A DNA stretch of 64,000 bases from IDS-8 sp040902105 (GCA_040902105.1 JBBDXW010000056.1:1-64000); one strand, 5' to 3'; shown: positions 46,796-57,189, numbered from the stretch's first letter. A program made the numbers and translations. The notes: a model not told the origin generated them from the letters alone.

Positions 46796-48373
46796 ATGAC
46801 GATCGCATACGGCACGCGACAACCCTGTGACGAAGGCGCGGCCGACAGCGGTAAGGCAGCCATTCCCTGTCCGGAGCGCGACAAACCCTGGGTCCTTGCG
46901 ACGGCGATTCTCGGTTCGAGCCTGGCCTTCATCGAAGGCTCCGTCGTCAACCTCGCCTTGCCGGCTCTGCAAACGGATTTCAGGACGACCTCGACAGAGC
47001 TGCAATGGGTGGTCAATGCCTATCTGCTGGTGCTCGGGTCGTTCATGCTGATCGGCGGTTCGCTCGGCGACCGCTTCGGTCTGCGGCGAATCTTTCTTAT
47101 CGGCACCGCTGTCTTCGGCGCCGGCGCGTTGGCTTCGGCCGTCGCTCCGTCGCTGCCGCTGCTAATCGTCGCACGCATAGTGCAGGGCCTGGGTGGCGCA
47201 CTGCTGGTGCCGACCAGCCTCGCCCTGGTCGGCAGCCATTTTCCCGAACAGGAACGCGGCCGTGCCATCGGCACCTGGGCGGGAGCGTCCGCGCTGACCA
47301 CGGCAATCGGTCCCGTACTCGGCGGCTGGCTTGTCGATCGTTGGGGCTGGCCGTCGGTGTTTCTCCTGGTCGCACCGCTTGCGTTGCTCACCATTGTCGT
47401 TTGCCGGTGGCGCGTGCCCGTGAGCCCGGTGAAGTCGAGCGAGCGGCTCGATTACCCGGGCGCGTTGCTGTTGGCGATATCCCTGGCCTTGCTGATATAC
47501 GCCCTGGTCTCGTCGCCGGCGCCGCTTGTGCGAGTGGCGCTGATCGTGCTTGCCGTAATGGCGGGCGCTGCCTTCCTGTGGCGCGAGAAACGCATCGAAA
47601 AACCGATGCTGCCGCTGCGCCTGTTCCGCTCGCGCCCTTTCAGCGGCGCTAACCTGATGACGCTGCTCCTTTATTGCGCCTTGAGCGGGGCGCTCTATTT
47701 CCTGCCATTCAACCTGATCCAGGTGCAGGGGTACTCGGCGATGCAGGCCGGCGCCGCGTTCCTGCCGTTTACGCTGATCCTGGGACTTGGCTCTACCTTC
47801 GCCGGCGACATGATCCGCAAGTTCGATCCGCGCAAGATCCTGACGGTGGGTCCCGTCGTCGCGGCCATGGGCTTCATGGCGCTTGCCATTCCGGGCGAGA
47901 ATGCGTCGTTCGTCGGCGGTTTTCTGCCCGGGATCGTGCTCATTGGCGTCGGCATGACCTTGAGCGTGGCGCCGCTGACGACGGTGGTCATGGGCTCGGT
48001 AGCCGATGACGAGGCCGGTATCGCATCGGGAGTGAACAACACTGCCGCGCGCATTGCCGGCGTATTTGCCGTGGCCGTTCTGACTGCGGTTGCCGTCTGG
48101 CAGTTTGCCGGGGTTCTCGAAACACGATTGCAGGAACAGGGCGTACCCGCGGAGCTCGTGGCAGAACTCAGGAGCAACGCCTCGGACCTTGCGGAGGCGA
48201 AAGCGCCTGACGCAACAGCACCGGGAATGGTCGCGACGGTGTCGGACGCGGTTGCTTCCGCCTACGTTGGGACGTTCCGCCTGGTTGTCGTTATCTGCGG
48301 CATTCTTGCCTTTTTGAGCGGCGCGATCGCGTGGTTTTCGCTGGGGAAGGCTAAGGTTGCACCGTCAGCGTAG
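46796..48373 (+). CDS. DHA2-family MFS transporter (EmrB/QacA-like)
   Basis: The 525-residue protein has fourteen predicted helices and family motifs: LAFIEGSVVNLALPALQ in helix 1, LGDRFGLRRIFLIG as motif A, and ALTTAIGPVLGGWLVDRWGW as motif C of drug/H+ antiporters. It probably exports toxic compounds. The ATG follows GGAGG at 8-nt spacing. Confidence 0.85.
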   Translation: MTIAYGTRQPCDEGAADSGKAAIPCPERDKPWVLATAILGSSLAFIEGSVVNLALPALQTDFRTTSTELQWVVNAYLLVLGSFMLIGGSLGDRFGLRRIFLIGTAVFGAGALASAVAPSLPLLIVARIVQGLGGALLVPTSLALVGSHFPEQERGRAIGTWAGASALTTAIGPVLGGWLVDRWGWPSVFLLVAPLALLTIVVCRWRVPVSPVKSSERLDYPGALLLAISLALLIYALVSSPAPLVRVALIVLAVMAGAAFLWREKRIEKPMLPLRLFRSRPFSGANLMTLLLYCALSGALYFLPFNLIQVQGYSAMQAGAAFLPFTLILGLGSTFAGDMIRKFDPRKILTVGPVVAAMGFMALAIPGENASFVGGFLPGIVLIGVGMTLSVAPLTTVVMGSVADDEAGIASGVNNTAARIAGVFAVAVLTAVAVWQFAGVLETRLQEQGVPAELVAELRSNASDLAEAKAPDATAPGMVATVSDAVASAYVGTFRLVVVICGILAFLSGAIAWFSLGKAKVAPSA

Positions 48374-48397
48374 CGTTGGTGACGAGGTATCTTTGGG

Positions 48398-48490
48398 CGG
48401 TCGCCCGCAATGGCGGGCTCCTACAGGGAGGCGTTCCTGGCAGGACGACGGAAAAGAACCCTGTAGGAGCCCGCCATTGCGGGCGACCGC
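48398..48490. repeat. Inverted pair of REP-like elements
   Basis: Units at 48398-48426 (CGGTCGCCCGC...CTCCTACAG) and 48461-48490 (CTGTAGGAGCCCGC...CGACCGC) face each other across 34 bp. They lie between two convergent genes and could fold into one long hairpin. Pairing and spacing resemble the pair at 36.3-36.4 kb. Confidence 0.78.
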
Positions 48491-48499
48491 CGCATCGAT

Positions 48500-48976
48500 T
48501 CAGCCATGGCGCTTCACAATCAGCGAAATCGGCAAACCGACGCAAAGCACCATCACGGACATACCGATAGCGACCGCCGCCGGCGTGTACGCAAGCGGGT
48601 GCGGAAACGCGGACAGCGGCAGGACGACGAAATTCATGAACAGGTACACCGCGACCCCGTAAAGAATGCCCATGACGATCGGCCGCTCCGTGAGGACAGC
48701 GAGCCTGCGGCTTGCTGCGTAATAGATTGCGCAGATGACGAACATCATCAGGAAATGCAGCAGAACGCCCAGGCCTGCGGTGGCCGCTCCGTGTGCGTAT
48801 GCGCCGTTGCCGAGCAGGCCGGAGGCGATGGATTGCATGATCCGCACCGGCTCGATGCCGCGCATTGCATTGATGGCGATCGCGGCCACCAGGTCCATCG
48901 CTCCTGCGAGCAGGCCGCCATAGAGCACGGTGCGATTGCGCATCGGTGTCGGGGTTGCAAGAGTTTCTGTTGCCAT
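48500..48976 (-). CDS. Small membrane protein, YagU/DUF1440-like
   Basis: The 158-residue product has four hydrophobic segments (VLYGGLLAGAMDLVAAIAI; GLGVLLHFLMMFVICAIYYAA; PIVMGILYGVAVYLFMNFVVL; AVAIGMSVMVLCVGLPISLI). This topology fits small inner-membrane proteins of the DUF1440/YagU sort. Function is unknown. It has an A/G-rich ribosome site (AAGGAGAC). Confidence 0.65.
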   Translation of the reverse strand: MATETLATPTPMRNRTVLYGGLLAGAMDLVAAIAINAMRGIEPVRIMQSIASGLLGNGAYAHGAATAGLGVLLHFLMMFVICAIYYAASRRLAVLTERPIVMGILYGVAVYLFMNFVVLPLSAFPHPLAYTPAAVAIGMSVMVLCVGLPISLIVKRHG

Positions 48977-49246
48977 GATGTCTCCTTGTCAATCGGCAGG
49001 TCAATCGGGCGACCTGGCCGGGCCAGCAGCCTGTCAGCCGAGCGCACGAATTACAACCGTGATGTGTATTTTTTGGTCGTCACCGGTTGCTGCTATGGAC
49101 TAGACTGTAGAGACCGGCTTGGACCGAAAGTTGACAGAAAGTTGGGAGGACATTCAACCGACCGTCCGGTTCCGGTTGACAGACTCCACAGCCGCCGCGA
49201 TCGGTCCGGATTGTCGTCGTAAATTACCCAACAGAGAGACACGGCA

Positions 49247-49771
49247 ATGAACCTGATAGACCTATTGGAAGGCGCGGGCGGGAGCGAAAGCATCGGCAAA
49301 CTGGCAGCACAATTCGGCCTGAACACGGCGGACGCGAGCAAACTGATCGGCGCACTGTCACCGGCACTGGTGCAGGGTATGCAGAGACAGGCGGAATCGG
49401 AAGACAACCGGGCCGGGCTGGAACGCGCGCTCGCGAGCGGCAAGCACCAGCGCTACCTGGACGAGCCGGACCGGCTCGCCGATGAAGAGACTCGCCGGGA
49501 CGGCAACGATATCCTCGGCCACCTGTTCGGCAGCAAGGACGTAAGCCGCAACGTTGCCGCCCGTGCTGCAAAAGACACGGGCATTGATGCCTCGCTGATC
49601 AAGAAGGCGTTGCCGATTGTGGCGGGGCTGGCGATGGGCGCGATGGGCCGCAAGGCGAATGCCGATGACGGTTCCGGCGGCGGCCTGAGCGCGCTGACGG
49701 GAATGTTCGCCGGAAGTGACGGCAAGTTCGATCTTGACGACCTTCGAAACGTGGCGGGGAAGTTTTTTTAG
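49247..49771 (+). CDS. DUF937 protein
   Basis: The 174-residue protein fits DUF937: NLIDLLEGAGGSESIGKLAAQFGL near the start and a glycine-rich second half (ILGHLFGSKDVSRNVAARAA; LPIVAGLAMGAMGRKAN; GLSALTGMFAG). Members are cytoplasmic proteins of unknown role found in many Proteobacteria. It stands alone; the 270-bp region upstream holds its promoter and no other gene. Confidence 0.8.
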   Translation: MNLIDLLEGAGGSESIGKLAAQFGLNTADASKLIGALSPALVQGMQRQAESEDNRAGLERALASGKHQRYLDEPDRLADEETRRDGNDILGHLFGSKDVSRNVAARAAKDTGIDASLIKKALPIVAGLAMGAMGRKANADDGSGGGLSALTGMFAGSDGKFDLDDLRNVAGKFF

Positions 49772-49867
49772 CTTCACGAGAAGTTTGCGATTACCTTTCA
49801 GTAGTCCGCACTTCGAAAACCGTTGCAAAGGCGCCCGCATCGCGGGCGCCACGGTTTCGTGCCTGAC

Positions 49868-50416
49868 ATGAAGAGGGCAGCGCCTGTTATTTTTACGCTG
49901 GGTCACTCGACCCGGACTTTCGACGAGCTGGTGGAGATCCTGCGGGCGCACGCTGTGCGACGATTGGTCGACGTGCGAACGGTCCCACGCTCGCGGCACA
50001 ATCCGCAGTTCAACCGGGCAACGCTCAGCAAGGCATTGCACAGCCGGCGGCTCAACTACCGGCATATGAAGGCCCTGGGCGGACTCCGCCGGGCGCGGCC
50101 GGATTCGATCAACGCCGGCTGGCGCAACGCTTCGTTCCGCGGCTTTGCCGACTACATGCAAACGGAACCCTTCCGGCAGGCACTGGATGAGCTCGTGACA
50201 CTGGCGGAGCAGAAGCCGACCGCGATCATGTGTGCCGAAGCGGTACCCTGGCGTTGCCATCGATCGCTGATCGGCGACGCGCTGACCGTGCGCGGCTACG
50301 AGGTTCGGGACATCATGAGCGCCACGAACGCCAGGCTGCACGTCCTCAATCCTATGGCCAGAGTCCACGAACAGCAGCTTACATACCCGGACAGTTCTTC
50401 CGGCACGGTCACCTGA
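49868..50416 (+). CDS. DUF488 protein
   Basis: The 182-residue product matches DUF488: FTLGHSTRTFDELVEILRAH, LVDVRTVPRSRHNPQFN, and the Cys/His signature IMCAEAVPWRCHRSLIGDAL, whose cysteines may form a catalytic or metal site. Function is not known. I chose ATG 49868. Confidence 0.83.
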   Translation: MKRAAPVIFTLGHSTRTFDELVEILRAHAVRRLVDVRTVPRSRHNPQFNRATLSKALHSRRLNYRHMKALGGLRRARPDSINAGWRNASFRGFADYMQTEPFRQALDELVTLAEQKPTAIMCAEAVPWRCHRSLIGDALTVRGYEVRDIMSATNARLHVLNPMARVHEQQLTYPDSSSGTVT

Positions 50417-50490
50417 GGCGGTTGCGTGGCGATCGCCGGCCGCGAGCACGTTACAATCTGGCGCCCTCTGACCATACATCGGAGCAGATC

Positions 50491-51003
50491 GTGTCAGCCG
50501 CTGAAGAGATGGATATTTCGATACGACCAGTCGCAGCCGCCGATGCCGCGGCAGTTACGCGCATCTACAACTACTACATCGCCGAGACGTGCGTTACTTT
50601 CGAGACAGATCCTGTGTCCGGGCAGGAGATGGCTCGACGCATCTCCGAAGTCGTCGGCGCCGCATTGCCCTGGCTCGTTGCGGAAGGACCGGATGGAATT
50701 GCCGGTTACGCATATGCATCCCGGTGGCACGGGCGGTGCGGCTATCGCTTTTCCGTTGAATCCACCGTGTACCTGGACGTCAACTGCACCGGACGAGGTG
50801 TGGGGAAACAGCTTTATACGGCGCTGATGGACGCAATTCGCGCCATGTCCATGCATGCCGTCATCGGCGGCATCGCACTGCCGAATGAGCAAAGCATCAG
50901 GCTGCACGAGCGGCTTGGCTTCAGGAAAGTCGCCCACTTCGAGCAGGTGGCCTTCAAGCAAGAGCGCTGGATCGACGTTGGCTATTGGCAGTTGTTGTTC
51001 TGA
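50491..51003 (+). CDS. GNAT acetyltransferase, phosphinothricin/methionine sulfone acetyltransferase-like
   Basis: The 170-residue protein resembles PAT/MddA enzymes: SIRPVAAADAAAVTRIYNYY, TFETDPVS, motif A as TGRGVGKQLYTALMDAI, and ALPNEQSIRLHERLGFRKVAHFEQV with WIDVGYWQ. It probably acetylates methionine sulfone or sulfoximine analogues. The GTG start at 50491 has GGAG 6 nt upstream, better placed than the ATG at 50509. Confidence 0.82.
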   Translation: MSAAEEMDISIRPVAAADAAAVTRIYNYYIAETCVTFETDPVSGQEMARRISEVVGAALPWLVAEGPDGIAGYAYASRWHGRCGYRFSVESTVYLDVNCTGRGVGKQLYTALMDAIRAMSMHAVIGGIALPNEQSIRLHERLGFRKVAHFEQVAFKQERWIDVGYWQLLF

Positions 51004-51075
51004 AGCTCTGCAGAAGCTCGGGCGCAGGTTGCTTTCGACGCCGCAGGAGCGCCAGCTGCCGGAGGGCGGCGATAT

Positions 51076-51471
51076 TTACGAGGGCGGTAACGTGCTGCCG
51101 TAGGGCCGCGTGATGATCTCCAGCAGATGCCCGTTCGGGTCGCTGAAGTACAGGCCGCGTCCGCCATAGTGCCGGTTGATCTCGCCCGCCTGGGTTCGAG
51201 CCGGGTCCGCCCAGTACTCGAGGTTTTGCTCGCGGATACGGGCGAAGATTTCATCGAACTCGGTCTCGCTGATGAGAAAGGCGTAGTGCTGCGAGGCGAT
51301 CTTTTCGTTCGCGGTATCACCAAAGTCAAGGCTCACGCCGTTGTCCATCGCGACCACCCGGAAGGGGCCGAAGCGGGTCGCTTCGGGCAGCCCGAGAATG
51401 TCGGTGAGAAATTTCGCGGATACCTCTTTGTTACGTACCCACAGGATTGTGTGATTGAGTTGCACAGTCAT
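51076..51471 (-). CDS. VOC-superfamily protein (glyoxalase/dioxygenase fold)
   Basis: The 131-residue protein has the repeat pattern of VOC domains: LNHTILWVRNKEVSAKFLTDILG at the start (metal histidine H7), HYAFLIS in the middle and YFSDPNGHLLEIITRPYG at the end (metal glutamate). Substrate unknown. It is followed 7 bp away by a GST gene upstream on the same strand, so the two may be co-transcribed. Confidence 0.78.
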   Translation of the reverse strand: MTVQLNHTILWVRNKEVSAKFLTDILGLPEATRFGPFRVVAMDNGVSLDFGDTANEKIASQHYAFLISETEFDEIFARIREQNLEYWADPARTQAGEINRHYGGRGLYFSDPNGHLLEIITRPYGSTLPPS

Positions 51472-51477
51472 CGAATT

Positions 51478-52188
51478 TCAACTCCGTGGAATTCGGATGC
51501 CTTCGACTACGGCCGGCCGCGCCAGGAAGGAATCGAGCGCCCGCGTCACATTCGGAAAATCGCCGATGCCCACAAGCTCCGCCGCATCGTAGTAACCGAT
51601 CAGGTTGCGGATCCAGGGGAACGTGGAGATGTCGGCGATCGTGTATTCGTCGTCCATGATCCAGGTTCGCCCCTCGAGCCGCTGATCGAGCACGCGCAGC
51701 AGGCGTCTCGATTCGTCGACATAGCGGTCACGCGGGCGCTTGTCCTCGTAGTTGCGACCTGCAAATTTATGAAAAAATCCCACCTGGCCGAACATCGGAC
51801 CGACAAAGCTCATCTGGAACATCAACCATTGAATCACCTCGTAGCGGCTCGCCGCGTCCCGAGGTATCAACTGGCCGGTCTTTTCGGCGAGATAAAGGAG
51901 GATCGCGCCGGATTCGAACAGGGGCAGCGGCCGTCCGTCCGGGCCGTTCGGATCGATGATCGCAGGGATTTTGCTGTGGGGACTCAGCGCCGTGAATTCC
52001 GGGGAATGCTGGTCCCGGCGGTCGAAGCGAACGGCGTGCGGCTCGTAAGGCAGACCCGTTTCCTCGAGCATGATCGAGACCTTGACGCCGTTCGGCGTCG
52101 GCATCGAATAGAGCTGGATGCGATCGGCGTACTTTGCCGGCCATTTCCGGACAACCGGAAAAGAAGACAGATCGGTGATCTCGCTCAT
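51478..52188 (-). CDS. Glutathione S-transferase (YfcG/YghU-like)
   Basis: The 236-residue protein has an extended N-terminus before the thioredoxin fold (IQLYSMPTPNGVKVSIMLEETGLPYE), the glutathione turn LFESGAILLYLAEKTGQLIP, and a C-terminal domain with YTIADISTFPWIRNL. This matches the Nu class (YfcG/YghU), disulfide-bond oxidoreductases acting on glutathione. It probably works with the adjacent VOC protein in detoxification. Confidence 0.85.
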   Translation of the reverse strand: MSEITDLSSFPVVRKWPAKYADRIQLYSMPTPNGVKVSIMLEETGLPYEPHAVRFDRRDQHSPEFTALSPHSKIPAIIDPNGPDGRPLPLFESGAILLYLAEKTGQLIPRDAASRYEVIQWLMFQMSFVGPMFGQVGFFHKFAGRNYEDKRPRDRYVDESRRLLRVLDQRLEGRTWIMDDEYTIADISTFPWIRNLIGYYDAAELVGIGDFPNVTRALDSFLARPAVVEGIRIPRS

Positions 52189-52194
52189 GATTCC

Positions 52195-52306
52195 TCAAAA
52201 CGCCGGAAGCAGCGGCTTCATTACCATGGTAATCACAGCGCCGACAGGCGCAAGAAGCGCGACGACCCCCACCGAGCCCAGCTTCGGTACAACTGCTCGT
52301 AGGCGT
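52195..52306 (-). pseudogene. C-terminal remnant of a DUF2269-like membrane protein
   Basis: The last 36 codons of an open minus-strand frame read RLRAVVPKLGSVGVVALLAP followed by VGAVITMVMKPLLPAF and a stop. This looks like the final transmembrane helix and tail of DUF2269-family membrane proteins. No start lies at a suitable place. The matching N-terminal half sits at 58852-59103 on the same strand. The assignment is from memory of family tails, so it needs alignment. Confidence 0.45.
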
Positions 52307-52427
52307 TCCGTAACCGGCCATTCCAGGACGTGACTGTCTTCTGGACGCGGCTGCTTTACTCGTGCTCGAGATCGCTGGCCCGAACAAAGCGCAGCTCCGG
52401 CGTCGCGTCTTTCCTCGACTCCCAACG

Positions 52428-54809
52428 CTAAGTCGCCCCGACCCTTAGTGCCGCGGGGATATCGATACCGCGCAACCGGCGGGCGGCCAGCGCGAACGAG
52501 ACAGTCGCCGCTGCAAGTGCCGTGCCGCCTGCGATGGCATAGCTGCGCCACCCCACGACGAGCGGCACATGGAACAAGTCGTTGTCGAGATTCCACACGA
52601 TCAATTGGCCCAGACCGAGGCCGACGACGGATCCCAGGGGCAGCGCCGCCACGACGGCCACGACCAGTTCGCCGGCCAGCATGAACACGATCGTCCCAGT
52701 GTCGAAGCCGAGAGCGCGCATGATCGCCAGCTCGCGGACCCGCTCCGACAATGCGACGCGGACGGTCGCGTCGACGATCGCGAAGGCGGCGATGCCGGCA
52801 AAGGCGACGAAGAACGAAACAATGATCGTCAGCGTCCGCGCCATGGTCTCCCGAAAAGCCGTCACCGCTGCCAGACGCGGCACAAAACCGGCGACAATGG
52901 GAGAGTCCTTAAGCGCGCGATGGAAGCGGGGACCGTCGTCACCGGCAAGCTTCACCTCGGCGCCGGTGACGATCGATCCGTCTCCCAACAGGCGGTCGAG
53001 AGCGGCAAGCTCCATGTACGCGCCCATCCCGATATATTGCTCGACGAGCGCCGTAACAGGGAGCTCGAACGAGCGCCCCGTGGCGCTGTCGACGGTCACG
53101 CGATCGCCCACGCGGGCATGAAGGATCGTCGCGAGCCTGCGCGAAAGCGCGATCCCGTGGCCGGGAACGGGAATCGGCACAAGCGCCAGATCAAGCAGGC
53201 GATGGAGGGTGCCGCCAGCCGGCAAGCCGGTGAGCACGACGTGTCTGGACGCGCCGGCGACGCTCAGCCGCGCCGGCATGTCGCGGCGGCCGTCGACGGC
53301 GCGCACGCCCGGCCACCGTGCGATATCGGCGAGCACCGCGGCGGGCACCGGCGCCGCGAAGACGATCGTCGCATCCTGACGTTGGGCCCGCGCGTAGAAG
53401 ACATCGACCATCTCGTCGAGCGCGTCGAAGCTGAAGAGCGTGGCGATCTGCAATCCCACGGCAAAGGCGATCGTCGCCGTCGTGAGCACGGGGCGTAGAG
53501 GGCGCCTGCCGAGTTGCCGAAGGACCATGGCCGCCGGCGCGGTCAGGCGCCGCGCCAGGCGACCGCCCGCGCTTCTCCGGTAGGCGACCGGCAATGCCGG
53601 AAGCATCGCGACGGCGGGCCGAAGCGCCGCGGCGCGTCCCGCCGGATGCAACGCAGCCAAAGTGGCTGCACACGCCAGCACGGCGACGACACCGGCGACG
53701 GCAGGCATGTCGGGCCCATAGTGCAGGAATGGGAAGTGAAAGAACTCGGCATAGATCCTGGTCATGCCATAACCGAGCGCGATCCCGACGGGCAGCCCGA
53801 GCACGGTTGCGGCACCGGCAAGCGCGAGGGCGAATTTCACGTAGTGCCAGCCGATCGTACGGCCAGCGAAGCCCAATGCCTTGATGATGCCTATCTGCAC
53901 CCGCTGCAGCGCGATGATCCGCAACATCGATGCGTGAAGCAGAAAGACGGCGACACCCAGGAAGATGGCCGGCACAAGGACGCCGATGGCGCCCAGCTCC
54001 TTCAGCTGGTTCGAGACGAACGCGTGCGAGTATTGCTGCGTGCGATCATGGATATCGGTGCCGCCATAGGGCGCCAGCAGCCGGTCCAGCGTCTCGGTCA
54101 CGCCGGCGGCGGAGGCGCCCAGACTGAGCCGGACGGCGAGATCGTTGAACTGATCTGGCAGGCCGAGGTCCGCCGCCAGCTCCAGGCGCTCCATCCAGAC
54201 AATGCCGAAGCGATGGTTGTCGGGGACGATCTGTCCTGGTCCCACCGCATAGATATATTCGGGAGAGAGTGCGATGCCGGCAACCGTGAGGACTCTTCTG
54301 TGTCCGCCGATTGTCATCGTCAGCCGACTGCCGGGACGCAGACCATGGGCAGCCGCGAAGCTCTCACTGATTATGACCTCCCTCGGACGATCGGGGGGAC
54401 TATCGGCCCCACCATGATCGGGGGCCGGGCTCCGGCCTTGTCGCAGTGCGAGGGCGTTGACCTGCGAATCGCCATTCTCGGGCAGCGACATCAGCCGGCC
54501 GGTGATCGGCTCGTCGAAGCCGTCGATTGAAATCGCCCCATGGCCGGCGATTCGAGCCGCAACCGCCGCCACCCCGGGAATCCCGCGGATGGTCTCGGCA
54601 AGCGACAGCGGCGCATGCGGAACCGAGGCGAACAGGTCGGCAAATCCATAGCGCCGGTAGTAGTCCTCACGCGTGGCGTCGAGCGACCGCTGAACGCTGA
54701 ACGACATGCTCATGGCGGCCGCAGCGCAGGCGAGGACGAGAACGATGCTCGACGCCTGGCCGCGGAAAGTCCAAAGATCGCGGACCAGTTTGCGGTCGAG
54801 GATGTGCAT
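52428..54809 (-). CDS. FtsX/MacB-type ABC transporter permease
   Basis: The 793-residue protein has the two-FtsX-domain build: an N-terminal helix (WTFRGQASSIVLVLACAAAA), a large periplasmic domain (about 45-250), helices near 255-400, a second periplasmic domain, and three C-terminal helices (FFVAFAGIAAFAIVDATVRV; VFMLAGELVVAVVAALPLGSV). Such permeases drive export or envelope remodelling by mechanotransmission rather than classic transport. It starts 8 bp after the ATPase stop; I chose ATG 54809. Confidence 0.83.
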   Translation of the reverse strand: MHILDRKLVRDLWTFRGQASSIVLVLACAAAAMSMSFSVQRSLDATREDYYRRYGFADLFASVPHAPLSLAETIRGIPGVAAVAARIAGHGAISIDGFDEPITGRLMSLPENGDSQVNALALRQGRSPAPDHGGADSPPDRPREVIISESFAAAHGLRPGSRLTMTIGGHRRVLTVAGIALSPEYIYAVGPGQIVPDNHRFGIVWMERLELAADLGLPDQFNDLAVRLSLGASAAGVTETLDRLLAPYGGTDIHDRTQQYSHAFVSNQLKELGAIGVLVPAIFLGVAVFLLHASMLRIIALQRVQIGIIKALGFAGRTIGWHYVKFALALAGAATVLGLPVGIALGYGMTRIYAEFFHFPFLHYGPDMPAVAGVVAVLACAATLAALHPAGRAAALRPAVAMLPALPVAYRRSAGGRLARRLTAPAAMVLRQLGRRPLRPVLTTATIAFAVGLQIATLFSFDALDEMVDVFYARAQRQDATIVFAAPVPAAVLADIARWPGVRAVDGRRDMPARLSVAGASRHVVLTGLPAGGTLHRLLDLALVPIPVPGHGIALSRRLATILHARVGDRVTVDSATGRSFELPVTALVEQYIGMGAYMELAALDRLLGDGSIVTGAEVKLAGDDGPRFHRALKDSPIVAGFVPRLAAVTAFRETMARTLTIIVSFFVAFAGIAAFAIVDATVRVALSERVRELAIMRALGFDTGTIVFMLAGELVVAVVAALPLGSVVGLGLGQLIVWNLDNDLFHVPLVVGWRSYAIAGGTALAAATVSFALAARRLRGIDIPAALRVGAT

Positions 54810-54817
54810 TGGGGCCG

Positions 54818-55528
<711 letters not shown>

Positions 55529-55566
55529 GGCGGAATGACCGGAAGAGCGGGGGCCTTCGGCACCGA

Positions 55567-57189
55567 TCAAATCAGGCCCCAGAGCGGGATTCCGACGAAC
55601 CAGAGTATGTAGGTCAGGGCGATGGCCATGAGCCCGTCGATGCGGCGTGGCTCGTCTCGGCGTCTCAGATATCGCTCCAGCACGATGACCTGGGCAATCG
55701 CATAGGGCACGATGAGCAGCACGATCGCCGCCAGCGTGCTGACGCCGACCAATGAAGGCAATAGAGCAACCGCCGTCACCGCCGCCACGGCGGTCATTGC
55801 CTGGGCGACCCTGACGGCTGCGCGCGGGCCGAGCCGGACGGCGATCGTGCCTTTGCCTACCGCGCGATCCGCCGAATAGTCGGGAATCCCAGAAAGTGTG
55901 ATGGCCGGCAGGATCGCAAAAAAGAGCGGCACCGCGACGAGCCAGGGCCATGGGTTCGTCCATGTTCCGCCCTGGAAGGCGTAGCCGCAAAGAATGACAC
56001 CCAGACTGTGAGTCACGCCGACATCGATCTCGCCCAGTCCGCGCCAGCAGAGCTTGAGCGGCGGCACGGTGTAGCCGATCGCCAGCACGCCAAGCGAGGC
56101 GAGAATGAGCAGGCTGGGGAAAGGCGGTATCACCATGGCCAGAGCGACAGCGCTTGCCAGAAAGGAGCCGAGTGCCAGCAGCACGGCGACCTGCATGCTT
56201 GCAAAACTGATGCTGCCGTCGACGAGGACACGCGAGCCGCCGTTGAAGGGACCATAGTGCCGGTTGCGCATGTCGCTCTCGAAATCGAACTCGTCGTTCG
56301 TGAAAACGGTTGCGAGCTCCAGGAAGAACAGGCAGGCGAGACCGAGCCAGAAGGCCAGCCACGAAAAATGGCCCGTGGCATGCCAGGCGCCCGCTGCGCC
56401 GATCGCGTAGGCCGTCCAGGCCATCGGGTGGAACTGCAGGCGGAAACTCGCCACCCATGCTGCGAAACGCTCGCGCAGGCGCTGAACGGTCGTCAATGCC
56501 CCGTGGCGCAGCGCAAGGCCCTCGCGGAACGCCTCTTCGATCCACCGGGCGCGGCATTCGGCGCTCGCCGTCTTGACGGGGCCGAAAACGGTGCTGCGCA
56601 CCGGCTCTATGCCGCAAAAGCCGAGAGTCGCGCGGCCAAGGGCGTTCAGCCCCGGCGCGCGATAGATCCAGCGATAGACCCAGGGCGGCGTGTCCATCGT
56701 CGTCAAAAGATGAGCGGTCTTGCCGACAAGGAGCTTGTCCCAGCCTTCGCCGTCTTCGCGGTCGGCGAAGGCGAAACCCGGCATGAGCACACGATCGAGA
56801 AAGCCTTTGAGGCAGGCCGGCATCGTGCCCCACCAGGTGGGGAAGACGAAGACGAGATGCTCCGCCCAGGCGACAAGTCCGACGGCATCGGAGATGCCGG
56901 GCTCCAGCGGCTGATCGCAGGGCGAAGGCGCCAGGACATTCGGCTCGAAATCGAGGTCCGAGACTGTGAGGCGCCGTACCTCGGCCCCGGCGTTCTGTGC
57001 GCCTGCCGCATATGCATCCGCCAACGCCTCGCAGAGGCTGCCCCGGCGAGGGTGACCAAGAATGACGAGAACCTTCGGTGGCCCGGACCCGGGTGCGGGA
57101 CCGGCTCGTTTGCCAGGAGTGGCTTGCTCGGGCGTCAGCGAACCTTCCGCACCACGCGAGCCCGTCATACGCGGGAGAATCTTTGGCAT
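55567..57189 (-). CDS. Fusion: NAD(P)H-quinone-reductase-like flavodoxin + UbiA prenyltransferase
   Basis: This single 540-residue frame joins two enzymes. Residues about 38-225 are a flavodoxin-fold NAD(P)H oxidoreductase (VLVILGHPRRGSLCEALADA; FPTWWGTMPACLKGFLDRVL). Residues about 250-540 are a UbiA-type membrane prenyltransferase with N298-D299-x-x-D302-x-x-x-D306 and D437-x-x-x-D441, both metal-diphosphate motifs. GAGGAAA precedes the ATG. The pairing suggests that an aromatic or quinone ring is reduced and prenylated in one complex at the membrane. Substrate unknown; the ABC transporter genes downstream may handle the product. Confidence 0.8.
   Translation of the reverse strand: MPKILPRMTGSRGAEGSLTPEQATPGKRAGPAPGSGPPKVLVILGHPRRGSLCEALADAYAAGAQNAGAEVRRLTVSDLDFEPNVLAPSPCDQPLEPGISDAVGLVAWAEHLVFVFPTWWGTMPACLKGFLDRVLMPGFAFADREDGEGWDKLLVGKTAHLLTTMDTPPWVYRWIYRAPGLNALGRATLGFCGIEPVRSTVFGPVKTASAECRARWIEEAFREGLALRHGALTTVQRLRERFAAWVASFRLQFHPMAWTAYAIGAAGAWHATGHFSWLAFWLGLACLFFLELATVFTNDEFDFESDMRNRHYGPFNGGSRVLVDGSISFASMQVAVLLALGSFLASAVALAMVIPPFPSLLILASLGVLAIGYTVPPLKLCWRGLGEIDVGVTHSLGVILCGYAFQGGTWTNPWPWLVAVPLFFAILPAITLSGIPDYSADRAVGKGTIAVRLGPRAAVRVAQAMTAVAAVTAVALLPSLVGVSTLAAIVLLIVPYAIAQVIVLERYLRRRDEPRRIDGLMAIALTYILWFVGIPLWGLI

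Noticed and set aside
51127..52302. 391-codon open frame across the VOC and GST genes
   Set aside because: It covers two clearly recognisable minus-strand genes and has no protein-like features.
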